Shown in pieces: positions 45,075-54,600 of a stretch of DNA of 64,000 bases. This DNA is from Paenibacillus sp. Soil766. Its GTDB lineage: Bacteria; Bacillota; Bacilli; Paenibacillales; NBRC-103111. Position 1 is the first letter of the stretch. Each line of letters begins with the position of its first letter. A program made the translations under genes and the position numbers. The stretch is from NCBI RefSeq assembly GCF_001428105.1, contig NZ_LMSJ01000009.1, positions 1-64,000 of the forward strand, written 5' to 3'. The notes under the pieces were generated by a model. The model was not told where the DNA came from. It saw only the letters and a program-made list of their open reading frames with translations, and ran no database searches.

Positions 45075-46160
45075 TTATTGCTTTACTATAAAATCGGCTT
45101 CGGTGATCCAAGCTCCATTCGCAAAATCTCGCCCCCGAATATGAATGCGATCCTCGTATACATCAACAACCAACCCTTCTGAACGATTTCCTTGGATTAA
45201 TTGGTCGTTACTATCGTAGGGGTAACTCACTGAAGAGCTATTGACCATTGTGAATACATCGCAGATCAATGTAGAGGTTAATCGCAATTCCCAATGGGTA
45301 TGTCCTGTGAAAAAAAACACTTCCGGGTATTGAGATAGCATCTGCTTCAATTCATTATGCTGTACAATACCCCGTGGTAGACTGCCGGATACTGTCCCTT
45401 GCAGAGGCTGATGCAGAAACACGAACAACGGCTTATGTTGGATGAAGTTCTCTTGTAACTTGCTTTGCAACCAACTTAATTGCGTGGAGGACAACCAGGC
45501 ATCTTCCTGAACAGCAGGATCGGATTGTCTATATCGCTCGGAACCTAAAAAAATAAAATGATAGCCTTGAATCCAACGATCGTAAAAGACGCTAGGCATT
45601 TGTGTAAAAGCTAGAAAGCGTTCCAAAGAGGCACTGTCAGTTTCGCCATTGGGGAATGTCGTTGGAGACCAATCTCCTGCAGCATTGTAATAGGCTTTGT
45701 AGTAATCGTGATTGCCAATCGTATAGCAGATTTGCTTCGGAAGCGAATACTTCTGCAGAATGGACGTCAACATCGCATAGTCATTGGTACGTCCATCGCC
45801 GAGGTCTCCGTTAATTACTAAAGCATCAAGGTTCGGGATCGATTGATTTAGATCGTCTAACGCAGCACCTAGTTTACTCTGAGCTTGCGTATCCCAGTTT
45901 TGAATGTGAATATCACTAACAACGGAAAAACGTAGTAAAGGGGTAATACCAGCTGCTTTTCTAAGTTCCTCAGCAAGTCGGTGAATTTCATCCTTGTCCT
46001 CTTGTGAGGTGACGAAATACCACATCGGACTCAGAAAGGTCTCAATAATTGTATTTGCATCTTCTGGGCTTAACACGTGCATCGCCTCCCGCAATCTGCT
46101 TGTCCAACTAGTACTAGCATATGTAGGATACAGCTTCAATGAAATGAGGAAGGCATACAT
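45075..46160 (-). CDS. Calcineurin-like metallophosphoesterase
   Basis: A protein with the complete two-metal phosphoesterase motif set: SDIHI, NGDLGDG, GNHDYY, LHQPL and TGHTHWEL. An N-terminal helical part of about 90 residues precedes the catalytic domain. The start is uncertain: ATG 46160 is taken, a TTG at 46217 is possible but lies beside the preceding gene's terminator, and neither has a good ribosome binding site. The substrate (nucleotide, phospholipid or phosphoprotein) is unknown. Confidence 0.85.
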   Translation of the reverse strand: MYAFLISLKLYPTYASTSWTSRLREAMHVLSPEDANTIIETFLSPMWYFVTSQEDKDEIHRLAEELRKAAGITPLLRFSVVSDIHIQNWDTQAQSKLGAALDDLNQSIPNLDALVINGDLGDGRTNDYAMLTSILQKYSLPKQICYTIGNHDYYKAYYNAAGDWSPTTFPNGETDSASLERFLAFTQMPSVFYDRWIQGYHFIFLGSERYRQSDPAVQEDAWLSSTQLSWLQSKLQENFIQHKPLFVFLHQPLQGTVSGSLPRGIVQHNELKQMLSQYPEVFFFTGHTHWELRLTSTLICDVFTMVNSSSVSYPYDSNDQLIQGNRSEGLVVDVYEDRIHIRGRDFANGAWITEADFIVKQ

Positions 46161-46225
46161 TTTTATAGAGAAGAGTTGGGGAAAGCTTGGGCAGATTATG
46201 TTATGATTGAATTGCAAAAGTATGA

Positions 46226-46266
46226 GAAAAACGCAAGCCTTAGTTAGATTAGGTTTGCGTTGTTTT
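46226..46266 (-). terminator. Terminator of the GntR/solute-binding fusion gene
   Basis: AACGCAAGCCT and AGGTTTGCGTT form a hairpin; read on the minus strand it is followed by TTTTTC. Confidence 0.7.
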
Positions 46267-46271
46267 TTGTT

Positions 46272-47657
46272 TTATCTACTAGCTATTTTCCTACGTGGAG
46301 CAAGAATTTTCTGCAGTCGTTTCGCACATTGTTCGGCCGACTCCATACCTTCCCAATATAACATCATCTCCTGATTAACTTCTTGCATCATTTGCGTGTC
46401 CGAGATGGTTTCGTGTTGATAGAAGGCGTTATGTAGTTGACCATCCGAAATATGGAGTGACGCCAGATCAAGCGGATCCCACATCATCTTATTAATCTCG
46501 TGCAGGACAGAGAGGAAGCGCGATTCACTGATTTTGGCTTGAACATCTGGATGACATGCAGTTTGTAGAAATTGGATCGCCAGTTCACGTTCTGTACTTG
46601 CAGAATGAACCATCAATGCATTCGCGATGAGCAACGTATTCGGTGAATCACCGAATGGCATGGGTGCGAATTTGGGCTCGAAGGGCAGTTTGTCGCCAAA
46701 TCCAGCAAGCTCAATGGTTGTCGTCAACATCATGGCGACTTGCTCACTTTGGAAAGCAACGCGATGCAATTGCATATGAGAAACGAGTGCGCTTCTTTTT
46801 CGATAGATCATATCGTGCATAAAAGTTAGCGTGTCTAGAAGTGCTTTCTTATTCGGTTTGTGAAAGTCAAAACCATGCTGCATAGCGATTACGTTCCAAC
46901 GATTAAGTGTCGAAGGGAGTGAAAAACCATAATTATCGATGATACCGTCATCATTCGTGTCAAAGGTCAATCGCCCAGCTGTCTCGATAAACGCTTCTTT
47001 ATCCCATCCTTGATGTGGCGCTTCAACGTTGTATTTGTTGAACATGCGCGGATTATAGGCGAGGCATATGCCTGAAAATGTGACAGGTAACGCTTTGACG
47101 ATGCCATCTTTGCGAAATCCGTCGAGTAGCTTAGGGTACATCAGATTCAGCTCATCCTCCATAATCCTGTCTAAACTAACGAAATCCTCCATCGATTTGA
47201 GCTCTTGGAAGATAGTGTCCGTAATGATACAAATATCGGGTTGAATACCCATTTCGATACACTTATGAAGGGATTCCCAGAATTGTGAAATAGGAAAGCT
47301 CAGTAATTTAATGTCTACGTCGAGGTGCTGCTGTTCGAACGTTTCGCAGATGAAAGGTAAGCAGTGATCAACAAAGTAAGAGGGCGTAATTGTCAAAATG
47401 CGCAGTACTTTTCGCTTTGATTTCCGCACAGTGACGTTTGGAGAGACGAAGGTACCAAGTCCGGCTTTTTTGACAACGAGCCCTTCCTTCAACAGGAGGT
47501 CAAGCGATTTGCGAACGGAGCTGCGGCTGAGCTCGTAATATTTACTTAATTCATTTTCAGACATAAGGAACTCATCCTTCTTAATAAACCCCGAAAGAAT
47601 TTGCTCACGCAGGATATCGGTCAAAGAAGAATAGCAATATTGATCCTTTTTTCTCAT
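46272..47657 (-). CDS. GntR-type winged helix fused to a sugar solute-binding-protein domain
   Basis: A 461-residue cytoplasmic regulator of unusual build. Residues 1-75 are a GntR winged helix (LTDILREQILSGFIKKDEFL, MSENELSKYYELSRSSVRKS). Residues about 85-450 resemble an SBP_bac_1 extracellular sugar-binding protein (DICIITDTIFQELKSMEDFV, PVTFSGICLAYNPRMFNKYN, RLTFDTNDDGIIDNYGF) but no signal peptide or lipobox is present. ATG 47657 has AGGTGG upstream; the longer frame to 47768 would include the operator. It is divergent from an ABC importer, so the fused domain probably reads the imported ligand inside the cell. Confidence 0.85.
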   Translation of the reverse strand: MRKKDQYCYSSLTDILREQILSGFIKKDEFLMSENELSKYYELSRSSVRKSLDLLLKEGLVVKKAGLGTFVSPNVTVRKSKRKVLRILTITPSYFVDHCLPFICETFEQQHLDVDIKLLSFPISQFWESLHKCIEMGIQPDICIITDTIFQELKSMEDFVSLDRIMEDELNLMYPKLLDGFRKDGIVKALPVTFSGICLAYNPRMFNKYNVEAPHQGWDKEAFIETAGRLTFDTNDDGIIDNYGFSLPSTLNRWNVIAMQHGFDFHKPNKKALLDTLTFMHDMIYRKRSALVSHMQLHRVAFQSEQVAMMLTTTIELAGFGDKLPFEPKFAPMPFGDSPNTLLIANALMVHSASTERELAIQFLQTACHPDVQAKISESRFLSVLHEINKMMWDPLDLASLHISDGQLHNAFYQHETISDTQMMQEVNQEMMLYWEGMESAEQCAKRLQKILAPRRKIASR

Positions 47658-47764
47658 TATCAGATCGCCACCTATTTGCGCAGTTGTATGTATTCTAAAC
47701 AAAAATTGGTAAATATTCAACAGGAAAATAGTGAGGACAAGCAAGGGTTTTAGTCGATTTAAAG

Positions 47765-47781
47765 ACATGTTTTAAACATGT
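47765..47781. promoter_or_regulatory. Palindromic operator between regulator and ABC operon
   Basis: ACATGTTTTAAACATGT is a perfect palindrome with 8-bp arms and one central base. It lies between the divergent genes and directly upstream of the -35 of the ABC operon. A GntR dimer is the likely ligand; the position suits activation of the operon or repression of the regulator gene. Confidence 0.65.
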
Positions 47782-47788
47782 ATAGCAC

Positions 47789-47818
47789 TTGTATTTTTTT
47801 GTTGTTATAATTTATAAT
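47789..47818 (+). promoter_or_regulatory. Sigma-A promoter of the ABC/aminotransferase locus
   Basis: TTGTAT (47789-47794) and TATAAT (47813-47818) are 18 bp apart; a second TATAAT at 47806 has no spaced -35. The start codon follows 26 nt downstream. Confidence 0.65.
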
Positions 47819-47843
47819 GGGATTGTAAAAGGGGGGTGACCAC

Positions 47844-48773
47844 ATGGCTTCCATCGTCAGTGCCAAGTCAAATCGAGTTATTCGAAAAGTATATCGATAT
47901 CGATGGTTCTATCTGTTAATGGCCCCAGGCCTATTGTACTTCCTCATCTTTCGCTACATTCCGATGGCTGGCTTACTCGTCGCATTCAAGGATTACAGTG
48001 TCACTAAAGGCATCTGGGATAGTCCCTGGGTAGGTTGGCGCAATTTCGAAATCATCTTTGAATCACCTGATTTTCTCCGACTTATGTCAAACACACTCCT
48101 CATCAGCGTATACCGACTCGTCTTTAATCTACTTCCTGATTTAATTCTCGCCTTACTACTCAATGAAATCCGTGTCACTTGGTTTAAGAAGATCGTACAA
48201 ACGATCACTTACGGACCTTATTTTTTATCTTGGGTCATCGTATATGGTTTGGTTTATTCATTTTTCTCTCCTGGCACAGGGCTTGTCACAACGTTCTATC
48301 AAAATATGGGATGGGGTGAATTGAACGTCCTGGCAAACTCTGATTTCTTCCGGCCGCTCATTATTTTAACCGATGTTTGGAGAAATACAGGGTTTGGAGC
48401 TATTTTCTTCCTAGCAGCCTTAGCAACAATCAATCCAGAGCTGTATGAAGCTGCGGTTGTGGATGGGGCAGGTCGATGGAAGCAAATTTGGCATATTACG
48501 CTGCCTGGTGTCCGCGAGGTGTTCATTTTATTGTTAATTCTACGGCTAGGGACAATTCTCGATGCCGGCTTTGATCAAATTTATGTATTCCTCAATGCGC
48601 GAGTGACGAATGTCGGAGATATACTGGATACTTGGATATTCCGCCGTATTATCGAACAAAGTGATTTCAGTATTCCGGCCGCAATGGGCGTATTTAAATC
48701 CGTCATTGGATTTGTGCTTGTCATCGCTGCTAACCGAATCGCGAAAAAATTAGGTGGTTCTGGAATCTATTAA
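47844..48773 (+). CDS. ABC transporter permease, LplB family
   Basis: A 309-residue six-helix permease of the LplB branch (KVYRYRWFYLLMAPGLLYFL, FRYIPMAGLLVAFKDY) with the EAA loop INPELYEAAVVDGAGRWKQI. It is encoded divergently from the fusion regulator and forms a channel with the next permease. Confidence 0.93.
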   Translation: MASIVSAKSNRVIRKVYRYRWFYLLMAPGLLYFLIFRYIPMAGLLVAFKDYSVTKGIWDSPWVGWRNFEIIFESPDFLRLMSNTLLISVYRLVFNLLPDLILALLLNEIRVTWFKKIVQTITYGPYFLSWVIVYGLVYSFFSPGTGLVTTFYQNMGWGELNVLANSDFFRPLIILTDVWRNTGFGAIFFLAALATINPELYEAAVVDGAGRWKQIWHITLPGVREVFILLLILRLGTILDAGFDQIYVFLNARVTNVGDILDTWIFRRIIEQSDFSIPAAMGVFKSVIGFVLVIAANRIAKKLGGSGIY

Positions 48774-48788
48774 GAGGCGGTGGAACCT

Positions 48789-49676
48789 GTGTCCTATGCG
48801 GTACATATGACCAAATCAGATCGAATTATCGATGTAGTCATCTATGTCTTCCTTACGCTCTGTTGTTTATCTGCCCTGTTTCCATTGTACTTCGTATTCA
48901 TCGAATCAATAACACCTTATAAAGAGCTGATCCGTAACGGAGGTTTCGTCCTATTCCCAGAGCAAGTTACGCTGCAGGCGTACCGAGCAATCTTCGGCAG
49001 CAAGCTTGTGCCAGATGCGCTTAAGATTTCCGTTCTGATTACGGTAATTGGCACCTTTTTAAGTCTGCTGGTCACGATATGTTTAGCTTATCCGCTTTCG
49101 AAGAAGGATGTACCCGGAGGAAGGTTTTTTCTACTAGCGATTGTGTTCACTATGCTCTTTAGTGGTGGCATAGTACCAACCTATCTAGTCGTGAAGGGCT
49201 TGGGTTTGATCAATTCTATATGGTCACTCATTATCCCTACACTCGTTTCACCGTTCTACATGTTTATTATGCGCACCTACTTTATCAATTTCCCAACAGA
49301 AATAGAAGAGTCGGCGAGAGTGGATGGATGTGGAGATGTTAGAACGTTATTCCAACTTGTTATCCCCTTATCGATGCCGATTATCGTCACGATTGGCTTA
49401 TTCTACGGCGTAATTCAATGGAATTCCTATTTCAATGCCATCTTGTATCTGTCAGATCGAGCTCTGTACCCGATTCAGGTCATTCTGCGCAATATGATTG
49501 TTACGTCTAGTGTGAGCCAAGAGCTGAACACGAATCCATCCGTTATTCAAACACTTCCGCCAGACACAATTCGAATGGCAACGGTTGTAGTGACAACATT
49601 GCCGCTATTGGCCATCTATCCATTTATACAGAAATATTTCATCAAAGGTATGCTTGTTGGTTCCATCAAAGGGTAA
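48789..49676 (+). CDS. ABC transporter permease, CarB/YtcP type
   Basis: A 295-residue six-helix permease. The EAA loop reads FPTEIEESARVDGCGDVRTL and the end KYFIKGMLVGSIKG is typical of YtcP-like partners of LplB. GTG 48789 suits the GAGGCGGTGG site; GTG 48780 is too close to it. Confidence 0.92.
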   Translation: MSYAVHMTKSDRIIDVVIYVFLTLCCLSALFPLYFVFIESITPYKELIRNGGFVLFPEQVTLQAYRAIFGSKLVPDALKISVLITVIGTFLSLLVTICLAYPLSKKDVPGGRFFLLAIVFTMLFSGGIVPTYLVVKGLGLINSIWSLIIPTLVSPFYMFIMRTYFINFPTEIEESARVDGCGDVRTLFQLVIPLSMPIIVTIGLFYGVIQWNSYFNAILYLSDRALYPIQVILRNMIVTSSVSQELNTNPSVIQTLPPDTIRMATVVVTTLPLLAIYPFIQKYFIKGMLVGSIKG

Positions 49677-49792
49677 CGCTGTTTGACCAACAGCCTTGAA
49701 GGGAGTGATGCCTTGTTTTGCTTCGTTTCAGTCATACAGGCAACCAGAGTAGACTTGAGAATGAATTCGAGTACAAATGGGAGGTCGTTTGC

Positions 49793-51415
49793 ATGAAATT
49801 GCGTAAACAGGTAGCATGCGGTGTAATTGCCAGCTTGGTTGTGTTAAGCGGTTGTTCGAAAGACGATTCTACTGCTACACCATCCGCATCAACATCCACC
49901 TCAGCCGCGCCTGAAACAGCGGCAGCGACGAAATCACCGCCAATAACCCTGAACTGGTTAACGTTCGTTCCGACGAACGATGTAACATTGCCTTCGCCAG
50001 ATAAGGACTATATTCGCCAAGCCATTGAGCAGAAGTTTAACGTCAAACTAAACATGGAATACGGCGTCCCAGGTGAAGATCATAAGACCAAAATTAATTT
50101 GAAAATTTCATCTGGTGCAACCCCTGATATGTTCCAAGCCGACGGTGCGCAAACGAATCAATTTATTATTGATAAAGCTGTCGCCGATCTGACCCCCTAC
50201 GTAAACCCGCAAACGATGCCCAACTATTACAAGTGGGTAACTCCTGAAATTATCTCACGCTATCAAGTGCAAGAAGTCTTTATGCGCGCACCTGTCCCTT
50301 ATGAAAAGCAACTTTATCAATCCTATTATGTGCGCAAAGACTGGCTCGATAAGCTTGGCTTAAAGGTGCCAACGAACTATGACGAAATGATTAATGTGAT
50401 GAAAGCTTTCACTTTTAACGACCCGGACGGCAATGGAAAGAATGACACTTACGGTTTCACTACATTCGGAAATGGCATCGGCATTTCGAAACAGTTTCCA
50501 GAATGGTACAAAAATGGACTAGGGGTTGATCTTTGGTACGATCAAGCGAACGGTGAATACGTTGACCCGCAATCCGATATTCGGGCAGGGAAAGTGCTCG
50601 ATGATATTCGTGCCACAATCGCTATGAAAATCGTGGACCCGGACTGGTTTTTAGCTAAACCAGGGCAAGAGCTCGAGAAAATAGAAGCAGGGAAAGCGGG
50701 GATTTTCCAAAGCCTGCTGCGTACGGCTGCATTTGATAACGTAGCTACGAGCGTGAAGAAGAAGACGATTGATATCAGCGGGGTGAAAACGGCGGATTTC
50801 GTACCGTTCCACATTGTACCGAATGCCGTTAACTATGCCGCATTGCCTGGTGTTCCATTCTTGTTCGGCGCCAAGACACCTCCTGAAAAAATCAAGAAAA
50901 GTATTGAAATTATGGATTGGTTGGCTAGCCCTGAAGGCTATTTGCTTTCGCACTTTGGAAAAGAGGGCGCTAATTATACAAAAAGCGGTAACACCATTAC
51001 CTTAATTCCTGATGCAATAACCAAAGATAATCAAGCTAACGGTAATTTCTTCGATGTGTATAGCTCGATTTTCGCTTATGGGGTTCAAGATCCGAGCCCG
51101 ATAGGTCTGACAATTATCGATCCTCGCGAAACCGACCATGACCGAGCAATCATTGAGAAGCTGAAAACTTACAAGTACCCAGTACTTGGCACGAATGTCG
51201 CTCCGCCTCCAGGCTATGATATCGGTGCATTCCGTACACAAATGCGTGCGTATATGGTGAAGATTCTCTTTGAAGAGAAGGACGCAAGCAACTGGCCAAA
51301 ATATCGGAAAGAACTGATGACCACCTATCATGGGAAAGAAATATTCGATAACTATGCGAAGACCATCTCGCAGGTGTTTAAAACGCCGGTTGTTTTTAAG
51401 TCGGAAAACCCTTAA
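49793..51415 (+). CDS. Extracellular solute-binding lipoprotein (LipO/LplA type)
   Basis: A 540-residue substrate-binding protein with lipobox VVLSGC (Cys21), an Ala/Ser/Thr linker, and features of the LplA/LipO family (DKDYIRQAIEQKFNVKL, SYYVRKDWLDKLGLKVPTNY, FTFNDPDGNGKNDTYGF). The last segment is a calcium-site-like DPDGNGKND. ATG 49793 is preferred because GGGAGG precedes it; upstream in-frame codons would hide the signal peptide. It delivers the ligand to the two LplB/YtcP permeases. Confidence 0.92.
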   Translation: MKLRKQVACGVIASLVVLSGCSKDDSTATPSASTSTSAAPETAAATKSPPITLNWLTFVPTNDVTLPSPDKDYIRQAIEQKFNVKLNMEYGVPGEDHKTKINLKISSGATPDMFQADGAQTNQFIIDKAVADLTPYVNPQTMPNYYKWVTPEIISRYQVQEVFMRAPVPYEKQLYQSYYVRKDWLDKLGLKVPTNYDEMINVMKAFTFNDPDGNGKNDTYGFTTFGNGIGISKQFPEWYKNGLGVDLWYDQANGEYVDPQSDIRAGKVLDDIRATIAMKIVDPDWFLAKPGQELEKIEAGKAGIFQSLLRTAAFDNVATSVKKKTIDISGVKTADFVPFHIVPNAVNYAALPGVPFLFGAKTPPEKIKKSIEIMDWLASPEGYLLSHFGKEGANYTKSGNTITLIPDAITKDNQANGNFFDVYSSIFAYGVQDPSPIGLTIIDPRETDHDRAIIEKLKTYKYPVLGTNVAPPPGYDIGAFRTQMRAYMVKILFEEKDASNWPKYRKELMTTYHGKEIFDNYAKTISQVFKTPVVFKSENP

Positions 51416-51466
51416 GCCATAGGTACTGTAAGTTAATAGTCCTTTGAACACTTTTGTAGCATTCCG

Positions 51467-51511
51467 CACGACGCCCGTGTATTCATAATGAAGCACGGGT
51501 GGCGTGTTGTG
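51467..51511 (+). other. Imperfect hairpin between transporter and enzyme genes
   Basis: CACGACGCCCGTG can pair with CACGGGTGGCGTG (10 of 13 bases) around a loop. There is no proper T-run, so it may separate transcript stability of the ABC genes from that of the downstream enzyme operon rather than terminate. Confidence 0.4.
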
Positions 51512-51581
51512 AAAATATTTCTTATTATTCCTATTGAAATAATATAAATAAATCCTAAATCAACACGAGAGAGGGTTTGGC

Positions 51582-52835
51582 ATGATGAAAGAACAGTTAG
51601 CCATTCTCGGCGGATCCAGAATCAAAACAACACCTTATGGTACTGGCAAGCGATTTGGGGAGGAAGAAGTTAAGGAACTTGTTGAAGCGCTTGAGCAAAA
51701 TACACTGTTTTATCATTCTGGCCGCAAGGTGAAACAGTTTCTGAAACGATTTAATGCGTTATATGGTGTAACGTACAGTGTTGCAACTTCATCGGGCACA
51801 GCAGCCCTTCATGTTGCGATTGGTTCATCTGGCATAAGCGTAGGGGACGAAGTCATTACAAGTCCGATTACGGATGCGGGCTCTATTATTGGCATTTTGT
51901 ATCAAAATGCGATTCCTGTGTTTGCGGATTTGGATCCACATACGTACAACATGACGGCTGAAACGATTCAAGCACGTATAACACCGAAGACCAAAGCCAT
52001 CATTGTCGTCCATTTGGCTGGCAACCCAGCAGATATGGATCCCATTATGGAGCTTGCTCATGAGTACGGATTAATCGTCATTGAAGACTGCGCGCAAAGC
52101 TATTTGACCTATTATAAAGGTCGCTTGGTTGGGACAATAGGGCATTACGGGTGCTTTAGTACTAATGATTACAAGCATATTTCAACTGGAGATGGCGGTA
52201 TCGTTACCGTAAACTCACAATCAGAGGAAGATTATCAACGGACGCATGCATTTGCAGATAAAAATTACGGTCGTTTCGGCAATCTGGTGCAAAGGGAGAT
52301 GCGTTTACTCGCTCCGAATTACAGAATGACAGAGCTTCAGGGGGCTGTTGGGATAGCCCAACTGTCGAAATTAACATGGATATGTAATCAGCGCAGCCAA
52401 TATGGTGACCGGTTAACTTCCGGTATCGCTGACTTGCCAGGGATCATACCGCATCAAGTGACGACAAACGGGCGATGCACGTATTGGTTTTATATGTTTA
52501 CGATTGAACCTACGGTTCTAACGTGCACGAGGGATGAGTTCGCTGAGGCGCTTCAAGCCGAAGGCATCGACTGCACAGCGGGATATATTCCTCAACCGGT
52601 CTATATGCAGCCGATGTTTCAGAAACGGGAAGCGTATACAGGCAGTCATTTTCCATTTGATCTCACAGATATCTCATATGGTGAAGGGCTATGCCCTATG
52701 GCTGAACATATTTTGAAGCAAGCCATCCGGGTGCCAATCAACGAGTTTTATAGTGAACAAGATATTGATGATATGATAGCCGGCATACGCAAGGTGGCTG
52801 CTCATTACTGTGAGTCAGGCTTGGAAGTCGTGTAG
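51582..52835 (+). CDS. DegT/DnrJ/EryC1/StrS family PLP aminotransferase (first copy)
   Basis: A 417-residue fold-type I PLP enzyme. Lys198 in FSTNDYKHISTGDGG is the expected Schiff-base residue; SSGTAALHVAI binds phosphate and IVIEDCAQSY carries the PLP-ring aspartate. Such enzymes aminate keto-sugars, keto-inositols or, in one branch, make aminohydroxybenzoate. ILGGSRIK near the start (AILGG) is typical of the inosose/AHBA branch. First of a tight four-gene operon. Confidence 0.92.
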   Translation: MMKEQLAILGGSRIKTTPYGTGKRFGEEEVKELVEALEQNTLFYHSGRKVKQFLKRFNALYGVTYSVATSSGTAALHVAIGSSGISVGDEVITSPITDAGSIIGILYQNAIPVFADLDPHTYNMTAETIQARITPKTKAIIVVHLAGNPADMDPIMELAHEYGLIVIEDCAQSYLTYYKGRLVGTIGHYGCFSTNDYKHISTGDGGIVTVNSQSEEDYQRTHAFADKNYGRFGNLVQREMRLLAPNYRMTELQGAVGIAQLSKLTWICNQRSQYGDRLTSGIADLPGIIPHQVTTNGRCTYWFYMFTIEPTVLTCTRDEFAEALQAEGIDCTAGYIPQPVYMQPMFQKREAYTGSHFPFDLTDISYGEGLCPMAEHILKQAIRVPINEFYSEQDIDDMIAGIRKVAAHYCESGLEVV

Positions 52836-52860
52836 GCGAGACGCGGATGGAGGAATAGAA

Positions 52861-54591
52861 ATGAAGATGGCCAAAGTCGGTGTGCTCGTTGAACATGAAG
52901 CAGCTGCACGCAAATGGAAATATGGACTTAATGTATTCGAGAAATATGTGGAAGAAATATTGCAGCATGTTGGCATTTCCTATACACCTGTTTCAAAGTT
53001 AGATGCAGTGAGCCTACAGGAGTACGACATTCTCATCGTAGCTTGTTCGCAAGAAAGCGGAGAGAAGTCTGCTATCTTGTGGTCGTATGTGGAGCAAGGC
53101 GGCACCCTTATTTCATATGCGGGTATTAACGCAATGGCTCTCCGACTTGGATACATTCAGACGGGAGATACGGGCGTAGGTTATGCGGAGATAGAGCCAA
53201 CTCGCTCAGCGCAACCTGACTTGCTGAGATTCCTGTCCGCCAACCCTTGGATAGAAGCTGGTGAAACCGATGTCCGAGCTGCTTGCCGCACTGTAGGTAC
53301 GATCAAACAATGGCGGCCAGACGGTCCAGAAGTAGGCCCAGCACTTCAATCTTTTGATGTCGAACAAGGAAGCATACATCGCTGGTCTATCAATATCCCG
53401 CTAACTATTGTGCACATGCAGCAAGGCACAGGACCTATTCTGGATGACGGCATTCCAGCCGCTGATGGCAGCGCGAACGTCAACGAGGATATTTTAAAAG
53501 CAGATGATCGTATTGCCTTGGATTGGCATTTCGATCGAGTAGAAACGGACACTGGCATTCCTTATTTTCCTTGGCCCTATGCCGATTATTGGAGAGAAGC
53601 ATTAGTCAGACATGTGCTGCAGTGCGCGATTGATAAGGGGATGACATTGCCATTCACGGGGTATTGGCCAGAGGGGATCAGTCAAATCGTGACCATTTCC
53701 CATGATAGTGATTCTAATCAAGATGAGCATGCTATTGCGACATTAGCACTGTTAGCGGAATGCCAAATTCAGACAACTTGGTGCATGATTGAGCCTGGCT
53801 ATGGTGCTCATATCTATGAGCAAGTGAAGCAGGCAGGACATGAGCTTGCCTTCCACTATAACTCATTAGAGAAGGACAATGGCTTCTGGGACGGAGCGGA
53901 GTTTGACCGTCAGGTTAGCTGGTTGAAGCAGGCAACGGGCTTGGAACACATAACAACTAACAAAAACCATTACACCCGTGTGGAAGGTTGGGGCGAATTG
54001 TTCCAATGGTTGGAGAACAATGAAATTTCAAGTGATCAAACAAGAGGTCCGAGTAAAAAGGGGAATGTCGGATTTTTATTCGGCACCTGTCATCCGTATT
54101 TTCCAATAGCTTTGTTTGATGAACAGAATCGCCTATATCGGGTCTTAGAGATCGGATTCTTGACGCAGGATCTGGATTTGGGTCATCTCGCAGACAACAA
54201 GGTGATTGAGCCATTTCTGCAGCAAGCGAAGGAAGTCAATGGTGTAGCTCATTTCCTATTCCATCAAATACACATTTGTACGAGAGAAGAAGTGCGGAAT
54301 GCCATTCGGATGCTTGTAGCAAGAGCAAGAGCGATGGGTTTCACATTCTGGAAGTCAGAGCAAATTCAAGAGTGGACGCGTTTAAGGAGAGCCGTTCGTA
54401 TCCTAGGATGCGAAGACAACGGAAGTATTCTTTTGGAGGCAAACGAAGCCGTGGATGGGCTTGTTATATGGGTACCTATGGCAACAACAGAGGATTATAA
54501 ACCTGAAGAGGGGCATGAGAAGCAATTCGGGATACCGTGCCGCAAAATTGTCGTAGATTCGAAAGTAGGATTAAAAGTTAGAAATGGGTGA
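52861..54591 (+). CDS. Protein with GATase-like N-terminus and NodB-like deacetylase domain
   Basis: A 576-residue cytoplasmic protein. Residues 1-110 resemble a flavodoxin/class I glutamine-amidotransferase-like fold (YDILIVACSQESGEKSAIL, WSYVEQGGTLISYAG). Residues about 275-480 resemble a polysaccharide-deacetylase barrel (VTISHDSDSNQDEHAIATLA, GHELAFHYNS), with DSD and HEL-AFH in the usual metal-site places. No signal peptide is present, so the substrate is not cell-wall glycan. ATG 52861 follows GGAGG. It is flanked by two aminotransferases. Confidence 0.75.
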   Translation: MKMAKVGVLVEHEAAARKWKYGLNVFEKYVEEILQHVGISYTPVSKLDAVSLQEYDILIVACSQESGEKSAILWSYVEQGGTLISYAGINAMALRLGYIQTGDTGVGYAEIEPTRSAQPDLLRFLSANPWIEAGETDVRAACRTVGTIKQWRPDGPEVGPALQSFDVEQGSIHRWSINIPLTIVHMQQGTGPILDDGIPAADGSANVNEDILKADDRIALDWHFDRVETDTGIPYFPWPYADYWREALVRHVLQCAIDKGMTLPFTGYWPEGISQIVTISHDSDSNQDEHAIATLALLAECQIQTTWCMIEPGYGAHIYEQVKQAGHELAFHYNSLEKDNGFWDGAEFDRQVSWLKQATGLEHITTNKNHYTRVEGWGELFQWLENNEISSDQTRGPSKKGNVGFLFGTCHPYFPIALFDEQNRLYRVLEIGFLTQDLDLGHLADNKVIEPFLQQAKEVNGVAHFLFHQIHICTREEVRNAIRMLVARARAMGFTFWKSEQIQEWTRLRRAVRILGCEDNGSILLEANEAVDGLVIWVPMATTEDYKPEEGHEKQFGIPCRKIVVDSKVGLKVRNG

Positions 54592-54600
54592 GGTGAGAAT

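Noticed and set aside
47658..47768. An extended N-terminus with a hydrophobic segment for the GntR fusion, which would make it a membrane protein
   Set aside because: The extension covers the intergenic operator and lacks a ribosome binding site, while ATG 47657 has one and starts right at the winged helix.
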